Part shown: positions 43,292-51,447 of the stretch, in pieces
Numbering within the stretch: position 1 is the stretch's first letter
Layout of the letters: each line of letters opens with the position of its first letter
Origin: an uncultured Prevotellaceae bacterium
Lineage (GTDB): Bacteria > Bacteroidota > Bacteroidia > Bacteroidales > Muribaculaceae
Direction: 5' to 3'
Length of the DNA stretch: 64,000 nucleotides
Assembly: GCA_900318205.1 (NCBI GenBank)
Contig: ONJS01000012.1
Coordinates: 1 to 64,000, forward strand
The notes under the pieces: generated by a model
Told to the model about the DNA's origin: nothing
Database searches by the model: none
Seen by the model: only the letters and a program-made list of their open reading frames with translations
Program-made: the position numbers and the translations under genes

Positions 43292-45150
43292 TTCGCATTA
43301 AATCCGACGCGGGGCAGGGCATTGGTGCGCGAGATGCCTTCCATCTTGTCACGCATTTCCTCATACTCCTTGAGCAGTTCCTTGTTAATTGATGGCTTGA
43401 TGCCCTCGATGGTCTTGCACAGCAGTTCCTGAGTGATGTTCTCGTGGTTGAAGGCGGCGATGGTGGCTGCCTCGTTGACCACGTAGGCGATATCGCTGGC
43501 GACATAACCGTCGGCCTTTACAGCAAGTTCGTCGCTGTCGATTTTGTCACAGGGACGACCCTTGAGGTAAAGCTCAAACATGAGTTTGCGAGCCGTCTTG
43601 TCGGGCATGGGTACATAGACCTGCTTGTCGATGCGGCCAGTGCGGAGCACGGCGGGATCCACCTTGTCGGGACGGTTGCTGGTGGCGATGACAAAGATGC
43701 CGCGCTTGGCGCAGTTGTTCAATTGGGAGAGGAACTCGTTGACCTCACCCGCCTGGTTGCTGCCCAGGTCTCCCGAACGGCTGGGAACGAACGCGTCAAA
43801 CTCGTCGAAGCACAAGATCGATGGTGCATTCTCCTCGGCCTTCTTGAACAGGTCGGCAATCTTGCCTTGCGAGCCGTGGATGTAGATGGAACCCAGGTCG
43901 CTGGCCTTGACGAGGATGAAGTTGAAGCCCGTCTCCTCGGCAAATTTCTCGGCAAAGAAGCTCTTGCCGCATCCCGGAGGACCGTACAGCAACATGCCGT
44001 TGGGCGGCGTGAGCTTGTATTTCTCGGCAAGCTCCTTGTCCTTGAGGATGAGGATGACGCGCTTGCGCAGCATTTCCTTCAGGTCGTCCATGCCGGCGAT
44101 GTCGGCAAAGCCATTGCCGCCGCCGCGCTTGACTTCGACATCGGCGCTGGTTTCGGTGGCAGCCTGCGAGCGGGGAGTGTTCTGGTGGCTGTCATCGTCT
44201 GACTTGATGGTGCTCTCCAGTTCGTCTATGGCGTCCAGGTCGATATCGGCTTCCTCGCTTGCGAGTTTGCTGCGTACTTCCTGTGCTGTCTCGCTGTCAT
44301 CGCCCTCGATGAGGTCGAGCATGATTTCCTCCACACAGCTGTAACGGTCGTTATAGCCCAGCGCCAATCCTTTAGAGATGATAGCCTTGAGTTTCTTGTC
44401 CTTGATGGCATCAACGTTGATTTCTCCTTGATCACCGCGTACTTTCTGGACGAGTTTGATTTTCTCTTTACGCGTCATGTCGGGCCTGAATTCTATATCC
44501 CAGGGCACACGTCCCGTGAGCATGGTGTAGAACACACCGGTGGCGGCAAAGATATCGTTGCGCTCGTCATACTTGCCGATAAACGACTGGCCGCTGGCAT
44601 AGCGCGGGTCCAGGTCGGCGGTGTCAAACGGCGGTGTGCCCATGAAGTAGGTCGAGACGTGACCCAGGTCGATGAGTTCGGCCGTGCCGCCGGTCTTGCT
44701 GCTGAGCATGACGTTGGTGGGGTTGATGTCGTTGTGCAGACACCCTCCTCTCTTGTTGTGCATGTATTGCAGCCCCTGCAACATCTCCAGAAATATCTTG
44801 GTGGCTGTTTTGGCACCGAGTTTGCCCTTGCGTTGAATCATCTCGCTGAGCAATTCACCGCTGAAGTAGTTGGCAACCAGGTAACGGCAATCGCCCTCCT
44901 CATCCTCGTAGCCGCCGTTGTCCACCATGCTGATGATGTTCTTGTGCTTGATGACGAGAGACCACAGGATTTCCTGTACGGTACAGTTCTCGATGAGTTT
45001 CTCGGGCGTGTTCTTGAGCCGGTAAATTTTCAGGAAGTAGGGATTACCGCTCTCGTCCTCGACGCGGTAACTCTCGGCGTACGGGTTATTCTTGATGAGA
45101 TAAACCACATGCCACTTGTTGTCGATGATTTGTCCTTGTTTGAGTATCAT
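43288..45150 (-). CDS. Serine/threonine protein kinase fused to Cdc48-type AAA+ ATPase
   Basis: The 620-aa protein has an N-terminal Hanks-type kinase (about 8-283) with K41 in YFLKIY, E60, HNDINPTNVML (D141, N146; HND replaces HRD) and IDLG (D161; DLG replaces DFG). An acidic linker (about 284-345) leads to an AAA+ module (about 346-600): LLYGPPGCGKS (K396), ILCFDEFDA (D449-E450), ATSNRPD and LRTGRIDKQV, then the small helical lid. The AAA part is closest in appearance to Cdc48/FtsH-type unfoldases. It is cytoplasmic. The glycine-rich loop of the kinase is poorly conserved. Repeat words encode its last residues. Substrates unknown. Confidence 0.9.
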   Translation of the reverse strand: MILKQGQIIDNKWHVVYLIKNNPYAESYRVEDESGNPYFLKIYRLKNTPEKLIENCTVQEILWSLVIKHKNIISMVDNGGYEDEEGDCRYLVANYFSGELLSEMIQRKGKLGAKTATKIFLEMLQGLQYMHNKRGGCLHNDINPTNVMLSSKTGGTAELIDLGHVSTYFMGTPPFDTADLDPRYASGQSFIGKYDERNDIFAATGVFYTMLTGRVPWDIEFRPDMTRKEKIKLVQKVRGDQGEINVDAIKDKKLKAIISKGLALGYNDRYSCVEEIMLDLIEGDDSETAQEVRSKLASEEADIDLDAIDELESTIKSDDDSHQNTPRSQAATETSADVEVKRGGGNGFADIAGMDDLKEMLRKRVILILKDKELAEKYKLTPPNGMLLYGPPGCGKSFFAEKFAEETGFNFILVKASDLGSIYIHGSQGKIADLFKKAEENAPSILCFDEFDAFVPSRSGDLGSNQAGEVNEFLSQLNNCAKRGIFVIATSNRPDKVDPAVLRTGRIDKQVYVPMPDKTARKLMFELYLKGRPCDKIDSDELAVKADGYVASDIAYVVNEAATIAAFNHENITQELLCKTIEGIKPSINKELLKEYEEMRDKMEGISRTNALPRVGFNAN

Positions 45151-45155
45151 ATTTT

Positions 45156-45250
45156 TTAGTTGTCAGTTGTCAGTCTTCAGTTGTCAGTTTTCAGTTGTCA
45201 GTTTTCAGTTGTCAGTTTTCAGTTGTTAGTTTTCAGTTTTTAGTTGTCAG
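45156..45250. repeat. Long GTTGTCAG/GTTTTCAG word array
   Basis: About ten tandem words (GTTGTCA, GTCTTCA, GTTTTCA, GTTGTTA) lie in a row. The array starts 5 nt from the kinase-AAA start codon and extends into the end of the DoxX-like gene, whose last residues (QTTDN) are encoded by repeat words. Confidence 0.9.
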
Positions 45251-46574
45251 TTGTCTGTTCCTTGTTGTCGTTTTTGGGCTTTCTGCGGGAGTGCAGGTGC
45301 TTCATGACGGGATAGGTGCGGTTGATGAACAGCAGGGCCAGCATCGCGATGATGAAATAGAGCATCAGGCGCGACAGGATGGCATCAGCGTCATAGTCCT
45401 TGCCCATCTCGTCCAGTTCGATGGGTTGTTCCACCCCTTCGAGTGAGGAGAGGGTACGTTTCCACTGGATGACTCCGTCCTTGAGATAGACGACGGCAGG
45501 GTTGCCGCGAGCGACCATCTTGAGTTCGCTGTCATCCATGCTGTAGATGGGGTAGCTCGACATGGACACGTCTTTCCACTGTTCAATCTCCTCGGCCGTT
45601 GATGGCGTCAGTCCCACGACATCGGCCTCGGCGACCAGTGCAGCGTCATTGAGCTCGTTCAAGGTGTAGGAGTTGACCACGCCCACCTGTGGCATGTCGG
45701 GGAACAGTAGCAGCACGGTGCGACGGCTGTTGCCAAGCACGTCGATGGTGACGTCGTTGCCATCCTCGTCGAGGATAGCGATGCCGTCCTGGTCGCTGTC
45801 ATTCTGGATGATGACCTTGCCGTGCGGGCGGCGAGAATGATAACGGGTCACATATTCCCAGCCTTCATCCTCGTCAGGCAGGCTGTCGATAGAGAACTCC
45901 TGCTCCACACCGTTCTTGCGGTAGATGAAGGTGTAGTCGTCTTCGCTCTCGTCATTGTCGCTGGTGGTGACCCCGACCAGACGGGTGCCGACGGGGTAGG
46001 GGCGATAATCGATGAGCGGCTGCTTGAAGTAGCCATAGTAGGCTATCGCCATGACCAGGGCAAAGGACACTGCCATCACCATCCACTGGATCGCGGGACC
46101 GTAGATGCTGGGTATCGACCGGTTGAAAAACAACAGATAGATGACTCCCAGCAGCAGGAGCACGTTCTTGCCGAAAGTGGCCCAGTTGCTCATGTGGAGT
46201 GCATCGCCGAAACAGCCGCAGTCGGCGACAGCCCCAGTAATAGCAATCCAGAGCGTGATGGGCGTCATGATGAGCATGAAGACCAATGCCATCCACGGTG
46301 AACTGCGGCGATAGGCGCCCACAATGATGGCAATACCTATCATGAACTCAATGGCTGCAAGAGCCACGGCAATGAATAGGGCGGTGTCAGCCCACTGCTC
46401 CATTCCCATGGCACTCAGGTAATCCGATACCTTATAGCTGGTGCCCCAAGGGTCAATCCCCTTGGAAAATCCCGAGAAGGCGAAGATTCCTCCCACGGTG
46501 AGTCGCATGAGCACCGTCAGCAATCGGCACCATTTCTCGCCCTTGACAGCATTGATGAAGGTTTTGATGGTCAT
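45240..46574 (-). CDS. BT_3928-type DoxX/MauE-like membrane protein
   Basis: The 444-aa protein has four membrane segments in the first about 165 residues with MRLTVGGIFAFSGFSKGIDP and ADCGCFGDAL, the DoxX/MauE pattern, a fifth segment at about 168-187, a large extracytoplasmic part with a thioredoxin-like stretch (RRTVLLLFPDMPQVG, GNPAVVYLKDGVIQWKRTL) lacking a CxxC pair, and a final membrane helix (LMLYFIIAMLALLFINR). In Bacteroidetes this family is encoded next to DUF1599, as here. A role in redox or quinone chemistry is suggested by the family, not shown. Confidence 0.85.
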   Translation of the reverse strand: MTIKTFINAVKGEKWCRLLTVLMRLTVGGIFAFSGFSKGIDPWGTSYKVSDYLSAMGMEQWADTALFIAVALAAIEFMIGIAIIVGAYRRSSPWMALVFMLIMTPITLWIAITGAVADCGCFGDALHMSNWATFGKNVLLLLGVIYLLFFNRSIPSIYGPAIQWMVMAVSFALVMAIAYYGYFKQPLIDYRPYPVGTRLVGVTTSDNDESEDDYTFIYRKNGVEQEFSIDSLPDEDEGWEYVTRYHSRRPHGKVIIQNDSDQDGIAILDEDGNDVTIDVLGNSRRTVLLLFPDMPQVGVVNSYTLNELNDAALVAEADVVGLTPSTAEEIEQWKDVSMSSYPIYSMDDSELKMVARGNPAVVYLKDGVIQWKRTLSSLEGVEQPIELDEMGKDYDADAILSRLMLYFIIAMLALLFINRTYPVMKHLHSRRKPKNDNKEQTTDN

Positions 46575-46576
46575 TG

Positions 46577-46655
46577 TTTCAGTTGACAGTTGTCAGTTTT
46601 TAGTTGCCGGTTTTTTCTAGATTCTCTAGATTTTCTAGATTGTCTAGAGGATTCA
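46577..46655. repeat. Word-repeat spacer (GTTGTCAG and TCTAGAT families)
   Basis: TTCAGTTGACAGTTGTCAG words are followed by tandem TCTAGATTTTCTAGATTGTC words. The array lies between the DUF1599 gene and the DoxX-like gene and begins 3 nt before the latter's start codon. Confidence 0.85.
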
Positions 46656-46668
46656 ACTCTCTAAATCC

Positions 46669-47220
46669 TCACTTCATTTCTAACTCCTCGTTGTGCTTGA
46701 TTAGGGCAAACACGCTATAGTTGATCATGTCCTGATAGTTGGCGTCGATGCCCTCGCTCACCAGCGTGGCGCCGCCGTGGTTCTCGATTTCCTTGGTGCG
46801 CTGAATCTTGGTCAGGATCAGGTCGGTATAGCTCGAGATGCGCATGTCGCGCCATGCCTCACCATAGTCGGTGTTCTTGGCAATCATCAGGTTCTTGGTG
46901 TCGGTGATGTACTTGTCATACAGTTCCAGGGCGCGGCCGGCACTGATGTCAACCGTGTCGGTGTATCCCAGGCTCAGCTGGATCAGTCCGATGACGCCAT
47001 AGTTGATAATGCCGATGAACTCGGGCCAGATGCCTTCGCCCACCTTGGTCTCACCGTTCAGTTCCAGGGTGCGGATGCGTTTTGCCTTGATGAAAATCTG
47101 GTCGGTCACCGAACGGGGTCTGAGGATGCGCCACGAGGGACCGTAGTCCTTCATCTTGTTGATGAACAACTCGCGGCAAGTGGCAACCACCTCATCATAT
47201 TGCTTGCTGGTATTGTGCAT
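46669..47220 (-). CDS. DUF1599 (nucleotide modification-associated) protein
   Basis: The 183-aa protein is built of two copies of one motif: INKMKDYGPSWRILRPRSVT with QIFIKAKRIRTLE, and IAKNTDYGEAWRDMRISSYT with LILTKIQRTKEIE, each followed by EGI and a helix ending in Y. This is the duplicated DUF1599 layout. The family was linked to nucleotide modification by comparative genomics, but the chemistry is unproven. First gene of a four-gene minus-strand operon with the DoxX-like, kinase-AAA and small acidic proteins. It has its own promoter. Confidence 0.88.
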   Translation of the reverse strand: MHNTSKQYDEVVATCRELFINKMKDYGPSWRILRPRSVTDQIFIKAKRIRTLELNGETKVGEGIWPEFIGIINYGVIGLIQLSLGYTDTVDISAGRALELYDKYITDTKNLMIAKNTDYGEAWRDMRISSYTDLILTKIQRTKEIENHGGATLVSEGIDANYQDMINYSVFALIKHNEELEMK

Positions 47221-47252
47221 AGTCTAAAATTGAATCAACTTGTTTTAACCTA

Positions 47253-47285
47253 CAAAGATACTGCTTTTTTCTCGTCTTCTTGCAA
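47253..47285 (-). promoter_or_regulatory. Likely promoter of the DUF1599-DoxX-kinase/AAA operon
   Basis: On the minus strand TATCTTTG (47253-47260) has TTG 22 nt upstream (47283-47285), slightly longer than the usual spacing. The start codon is 33 nt downstream. Confidence 0.6.
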
Positions 47286-47326
47286 TTATTTCACGCATTT
47301 TTCTTGAAGAAGAGCGAAGTGACGAC

Positions 47327-47363
47327 AAAGAGCCGCGCCTCGGGGATGAGGACGCGGCTCTTT
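47327..47363 (-). terminator. Hairpin after the decayed secreted-protein tail
   Basis: AAAGAGCCGCG (47327-47337) pairs with CGCGGCTCTTT (47353-47363), a perfect 11-bp stem, about 21 nt beyond the stop codon of the remnant at 47384 on the minus strand. It apparently served the lost gene. Confidence 0.65.
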
Positions 47364-47383
47364 ATCACTACCTGTTTAGGGTA

Positions 47384-47494
47384 TCAACGCAGGATCTTGC
47401 GGGAAGTGCACGTGCCGTCACTGTAGGTGGTGACGACCGTTTTTCTGCCCTGAATATGCTTGATTGACAAAAGCCTGCAGAAGTAGGAGAATTC
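47384..47494 (-). pseudogene. Remnant of a secreted protein's C-terminal tail
   Basis: On the minus strand 36 codons read to a TGA and end IQGRKTVVTTYSDGTCTSRK then ILR. This matches the end of the intact secreted protein at 51448 (GVNIVVTTYTDGSTTTAKVI). An in-frame TAA at 47495-47497 blocks it upstream and no signal peptide or start is present, so only the tail and its terminator survive. The tail type may be a C-terminal secretion signal. It is the main content of the 531-nt gap between 47221 and 47752, together with the promoter-like elements listed. Confidence 0.65.
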
Positions 47495-47593
47495 TTAAGA
47501 TAATGTGTAAACTTGTTTTGCTTAACATTCTTTATCATGTAAACAATTGCATCCTAGGGGGTTGATGATATGGTTGTCCATCGTCTCATGGGC

Positions 47594-47610
47594 TGGCATG
47601 GTTTTTGCAT
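47594..47610 (+). promoter_or_regulatory. Sigma-54-like -24/-12 element
   Basis: TGGCATGGTTTTTGCAT has GG and GC with the exact 12-nt register of sigma-54 promoters and matches the TGGCA...TTGCA consensus. It points toward the mannosyltransferase gene, whose ATG is 142 nt downstream. No enhancer-binding protein gene is in the window. Confidence 0.45.
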
Positions 47611-47706
47611 GCTTAAATGGAGTGTTAATCGTTGTGAAAGATTTAAAAAACGGCTGAAATGGAATAATATCCTTGCAAAGGGGGGCGTTTATATCAAAAA
47701 AAATAG

Positions 47707-47714
47707 TACCTTTG
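47707..47714 (+). promoter_or_regulatory. -7 element upstream of the mannosyltransferase gene
   Basis: TACCTTTG matches the Bacteroidetes -7 consensus 38 nt before the ATG at 47753. The upstream -33 element is weak (TTTA in an A-rich stretch). Confidence 0.5.
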
Positions 47715-47752
47715 TTGTTTCATTCAGACGACGTAATATTTTGTAAGCACCA

Positions 47753-48505
47753 ATGAAGTCAGACAGTTTAGTAATCATTCCTACTTATAACGAGAAGGAG
47801 AACATCAGAGCCATTATCGAAGCCGTGCTCAATGTCACTGAGCACCAGTTTGATGTGCTCATCGTTGACGATAATTCCCCCGACGGCACCGGCGCTATCG
47901 TGGACTCGATGATTGCCGTGCAGCCCGAGCGCATCCACATCCTCAAGCGTGCCGGCAAGCAGGGCCTGGGAACGGCCTATATCGCTGGTTTCAAGTGGGC
48001 TCTTGAACAGGACTATGATTACATCATTGAGATGGATGCCGACTTTTCCCATCCTGTGAATAAATTGCATGAGTTGCAGGCAGCATGTGCCACTGGCGGC
48101 GCTGATGTTTCGGTAGGTTCGAGATACCTGACCGGCGTGAATGTCGTCAACTGGCCGATGGGAAGAATGCTCATGAGCTACTTCGCATCGGCCTATGTCC
48201 GCTTGATCACGGGAATGCAGGTACGCGACGCCACGGCAGGCTACGTGTGCTATCGTCGCGAGGTGCTGTTGTCGATTGACCTTGACGCTATCGAGTTCAA
48301 GGGATATGCGTTCCAGATCGAGATGAAGTTCACGGCTCATTGCATGGGCTTTAAGATTAAGGAGGTTCCCATCGTGTTCATCAACCGTGTCTTGGGCACG
48401 AGCAAGATGAACAGCAGCATCTTCTTTGAGGCGCTGTTTGGCGTCATCAAGCTGCGCTGGGATTCGCTCTTCAACAGGCGCCGCTTCAGGCGCAGGCTTA
48501 GTTAA
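47753..48505 (+). CDS. Polyprenol monophosphomannose synthase-like GT2 glycosyltransferase
   Basis: The 250-aa protein has a GT-A fold of the Dpm1 class: VIIPTYNEKENI, VLIVDDNSPDGTGAI, the metal-binding EMDADFSHP, VSVGSRYLTG, RDATAGYVCYRREVL and EVPIVFINRVLGTSKM. It transfers mannose (or another hexose) from a nucleotide sugar to polyprenyl phosphate at the membrane. There is no C-terminal membrane domain, as in soluble Dpm1 forms. Two possible promoters precede it, one sigma-54-like. Sugar specificity cannot be settled from sequence alone. Confidence 0.9.
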   Translation: MKSDSLVIIPTYNEKENIRAIIEAVLNVTEHQFDVLIVDDNSPDGTGAIVDSMIAVQPERIHILKRAGKQGLGTAYIAGFKWALEQDYDYIIEMDADFSHPVNKLHELQAACATGGADVSVGSRYLTGVNVVNWPMGRMLMSYFASAYVRLITGMQVRDATAGYVCYRREVLLSIDLDAIEFKGYAFQIEMKFTAHCMGFKIKEVPIVFINRVLGTSKMNSSIFFEALFGVIKLRWDSLFNRRRFRRRLS

Positions 48506-48530
48506 GCTTCATGTGTTAAGCTTTAGGAGC

Positions 48531-48592
48531 TGGCATCTCTAGATGCTCCAGACTAGCTGGATGTTCTAGACTATCTGGAAAAAGACTGTAAA
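48531..48592. repeat. Word-repeat spacer (GGCATCTCTAGA / CTAGACTATCTGG family)
   Basis: GGCATCTCTAGATGCTCCAG and the following CTAGCTGG/TCTAGACTATCTGG words occupy the middle of the spacer before the Ca2+ ATPase gene. The first 12 bases are identical to part of the spacer at 32107-32178. Confidence 0.8.
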
Positions 48593-48622
48593 TCTGACGA
48601 TTGTAAAACCGGCAACTGTCAA

Positions 48623-51337
48623 ATGGCCAAACAGAAACATCATACAGGATTATCCGACGAGCAAGTGATTGCGAGTCGCCTTGAGCACGGCAACAATGTG
48701 CTTACCCAACCGTCGCGTGAACCCCTATGGAAGCAGTTCCTGGAGAAATTCAAGGACCCGCTCATCAAGATTCTGCTCGTCGCGCTTGTCTTATCGGTGA
48801 GTTTGTCCTGCTATGAGTTCTTCGGCCTTCATGAGGGCGTCAGTGTCCTGTTTGAGCCGATAGGAATTTTTATCGCTATCGTACTGGCGACGCTTGTCGG
48901 CTTTCTCGTTGAGGTCAATGCCAATAAGAAATTCCGCTTGCTTAACCAGACCGATGACCACGTCATGGTCAAGGTAATGCGTTCGGGCCATGTCACCCAG
49001 GTGCCGCGCTGCGACATCGTGGTGGACGATATCGTGATGCTGGAGACCGGCGAGAAGGTGCCTGCCGACGGCATGATTCTCGATAGTTTCAACCTCAGGA
49101 TTGACGAGAGTTCCTTCACTGGCGAACCCTCGGCATGGAAGACCCATGACGCCGAGGTCGCCCGCACCGCCACCGAGGCGACTTATCCTGCCAACGTGCT
49201 GTTGCGTGCCAGCACCGTCATTGAGGGCAACGCTACCATGCGTGTCACACGGGTGGGCGACAAGACCGAGTATGGTAAAATCTACCGTGACGCACAGATT
49301 GACAATGATATCAAAACGCCTCTTACACAGCAACTTGACCGCATGGGCCACACGATAGCCCGTGGCAGTTATGTCATGGCAGCCCTGCTCGTGCTGGGGC
49401 GCGTAGTAGAGTACCTTGTAGGCGGCAGTGAAGGCTTTGTTGCCGATGCCCAGTACTTTATCGAGACGGTCATGCTGGCTGTGACGCTCATTGTGGTATC
49501 GGTTCCCGAGGGACTTCCCATGAGCGTGACGCTGTCGTTGGCGCTCAGTATGCGCAAGATGCTCAAAAACAACAACCTGGTGCGTCGCATGCACGCCTGC
49601 GAAACGATGGGCGCGGCAACCGTCATCTGTACCGACAAGACGGGAACGCTCACCCAAAACAAGATGCAGGTCTATCAGGCTCATTTCTATGGCCTTGAAG
49701 ATGGCTCGCGGCTTGCTGACGATGAGGTCAGTGCGATTGTGCGCGAGAGTATCGCCTGCAACAGCAGCGCGTTCCTTGACGACAGTAACCCCGATAATCT
49801 GGTCGCTCTGGGCAACCCCACCGAGGGTGCCTTGCTGCTGTGGTTGCATGACGCGGGCAGCGACTACTTGGTTACCCGTGACGAGTGTGAGGTCCTTGCC
49901 CAACTGCCTTTCTCGACCATGACCAAATTCATGGCGACAGCCGTCAAGAGCACTACTGGTAAGCGCCTGTTGCTGCTCAAGGGAGCCCCCGAGATTGTGA
50001 TACGCCTGTCGCATTCGGTCGTCGGTGGTGTGCCTTTCCAGCAGGTATCGGACGAATTGATGACCTATCAGGCCAAGGCGATGCGTACCCTGGCCTTTGC
50101 CTATTGCGAACTCGGTGACGATGACGATCCTCAAGCCGTCGTCCAGTCGCTGAGGACAGGCCACGAGTTGCCGTTCAGCCTCCTGGGCATTGTGGCTATC
50201 AGCGACCCGGTGCGCCTCGATGTGCCTGACGCTATCCAGGATTGCCGTAACGCTGGCGTGAAGGTCAAGATCGTGACTGGTGACACGGGTGCCACCGCAC
50301 GCGAGATCGGGCGCCAGGTCGGCCTGTGGAGTAATGAGGACGACCTGCGGCATGAAGCCATCATCACGGGGCCCGACTTCGCCGCCCTGGATGATGACGA
50401 GGCTGCCCGCCGTGCCGCTGCCATCAAGATCATGGCGAGGGCGCGTCCCGATGATAAAGCACGCCTTGTGCGTCTGCTTCAGCAGCAGGGCGAGGTGGTT
50501 GCTGTGACGGGTGACGGCACCAACGATGCGCCTGCACTCAACGCGGCCCAGGTGGGCCTGTCGATGGGTGACGGTACCGCCGTGGCCAAGGAAGCCAGCG
50601 ATATCACCATTCTTGACAACTCCTTTGCCAGCATCAACAAGGCGGTGCTGTGGGGCCGCTCACTATACAGCAATATCCAGCGTTTTATCCTGTTCCAGCT
50701 TACAGTCAACGTCTGTGCCTGTCTGGTGGTTGCCGTGTGCTCGTTCTTCAGCAAGCAGCCGGCCCTCACCGTGACCCAGATGCTGTGGGTAAACCTCATC
50801 ATGGATACTTTTGCCGCTCTGGCTCTTGCCTCCTTGCCGCCCAACAGCGTGCTGATGCGTCAGCGTCCCCGCGATTCACGGGCAAGCATCATCACGCCCA
50901 GGATGAAATGGTTCATCATGTTGGCGGGAGTGCTGTTAGCTGTGCTGATGATAGGGATGTACTACTATTATGTCCATATCGCCAACGAGGGACGCCCCGT
51001 TTTCGCTCGAGGCATCAATCCCAACATCAGCCCTCGGGAGATGGGCATCTTCTTCAGTGTCTTTGTCTTCCTGCAGTTCTGGAACATGTTGAATGCCCGT
51101 TCGTATGCCACAGGAAAATGGGCGTTCAACAACATGGAGGACAGCAAGGTGTTCTGGGCCGTTGCCACCGTTATCTTCTTGGGGCAGATCATTCTTGTTC
51201 AGTTCTGCTCCCCGCTGTTTGACTGCGAGCCTCTTGATCTGTTCACTTGGGTCATGATTGTCCTGTGCACGTCTCCAGTGTTTATTGTCGGGCAACTTGT
51301 CGCTTGGCTTAAAAGGGCTCGGGTAAAAGACAAATAA
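48623..51337 (+). CDS. Calcium-translocating P-type ATPase (PMCA type)
   Basis: The 904-aa protein has the P2 ATPase order: an N-terminal cytosolic segment, two membrane helices, the actuator domain with SSFTGEPSAW, helix M4 with VPEGLPMSVTLSLALSMRKM, the phosphorylation motif CTDKTGTLTQN (D338), the nucleotide domain (KGAPE), TGDTGATAREI, VTGDGTNDAPALNAAQVG, and six C-terminal helices with NVCACLVVAV and NLIMDTFAALALA. It pumps Ca2+ (possibly Mn2+) out of the cytoplasm. No regulatory calmodulin-like tail is present. Transcribed alone. Confidence 0.94.
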   Translation: MAKQKHHTGLSDEQVIASRLEHGNNVLTQPSREPLWKQFLEKFKDPLIKILLVALVLSVSLSCYEFFGLHEGVSVLFEPIGIFIAIVLATLVGFLVEVNANKKFRLLNQTDDHVMVKVMRSGHVTQVPRCDIVVDDIVMLETGEKVPADGMILDSFNLRIDESSFTGEPSAWKTHDAEVARTATEATYPANVLLRASTVIEGNATMRVTRVGDKTEYGKIYRDAQIDNDIKTPLTQQLDRMGHTIARGSYVMAALLVLGRVVEYLVGGSEGFVADAQYFIETVMLAVTLIVVSVPEGLPMSVTLSLALSMRKMLKNNNLVRRMHACETMGAATVICTDKTGTLTQNKMQVYQAHFYGLEDGSRLADDEVSAIVRESIACNSSAFLDDSNPDNLVALGNPTEGALLLWLHDAGSDYLVTRDECEVLAQLPFSTMTKFMATAVKSTTGKRLLLLKGAPEIVIRLSHSVVGGVPFQQVSDELMTYQAKAMRTLAFAYCELGDDDDPQAVVQSLRTGHELPFSLLGIVAISDPVRLDVPDAIQDCRNAGVKVKIVTGDTGATAREIGRQVGLWSNEDDLRHEAIITGPDFAALDDDEAARRAAAIKIMARARPDDKARLVRLLQQQGEVVAVTGDGTNDAPALNAAQVGLSMGDGTAVAKEASDITILDNSFASINKAVLWGRSLYSNIQRFILFQLTVNVCACLVVAVCSFFSKQPALTVTQMLWVNLIMDTFAALALASLPPNSVLMRQRPRDSRASIITPRMKWFIMLAGVLLAVLMIGMYYYYVHIANEGRPVFARGINPNISPREMGIFFSVFVFLQFWNMLNARSYATGKWAFNNMEDSKVFWAVATVIFLGQIILVQFCSPLFDCEPLDLFTWVMIVLCTSPVFIVGQLVAWLKRARVKDK

Positions 51338-51360
51338 TTGGTAAAAATATCGGAATTTTC

Positions 51361-51391
51361 TTTGCGGTTTCGGCATTTAGCCGTAACTTTG
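51361..51391 (+). promoter_or_regulatory. Bacteroidetes-type promoter of the secreted protein gene
   Basis: TTTG (51361-51364) and TAACTTTG (51384-51391) are separated by 19 nt, with a 56-nt leader to the ATG at 51448. A textbook element. Confidence 0.85.
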
Positions 51392-51447
51392 CAACATCTA
51401 TATGCGTCAGTGAACTAAATTTATTAATATTTATCAGTACAAGATCT

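Noticed and set aside
43212-46655. Repeat arrays as possible CRISPR
   Set aside because: Words are 7-12 nt, adjacent and degenerate, with no unique spacers of 30-40 nt and no cas genes in the window.
48791-50353. A 520-codon minus-strand frame opposite the Ca2+ ATPase
   Set aside because: The P-type ATPase motifs are all on the plus strand; the antisense product is histidine-rich without a family.
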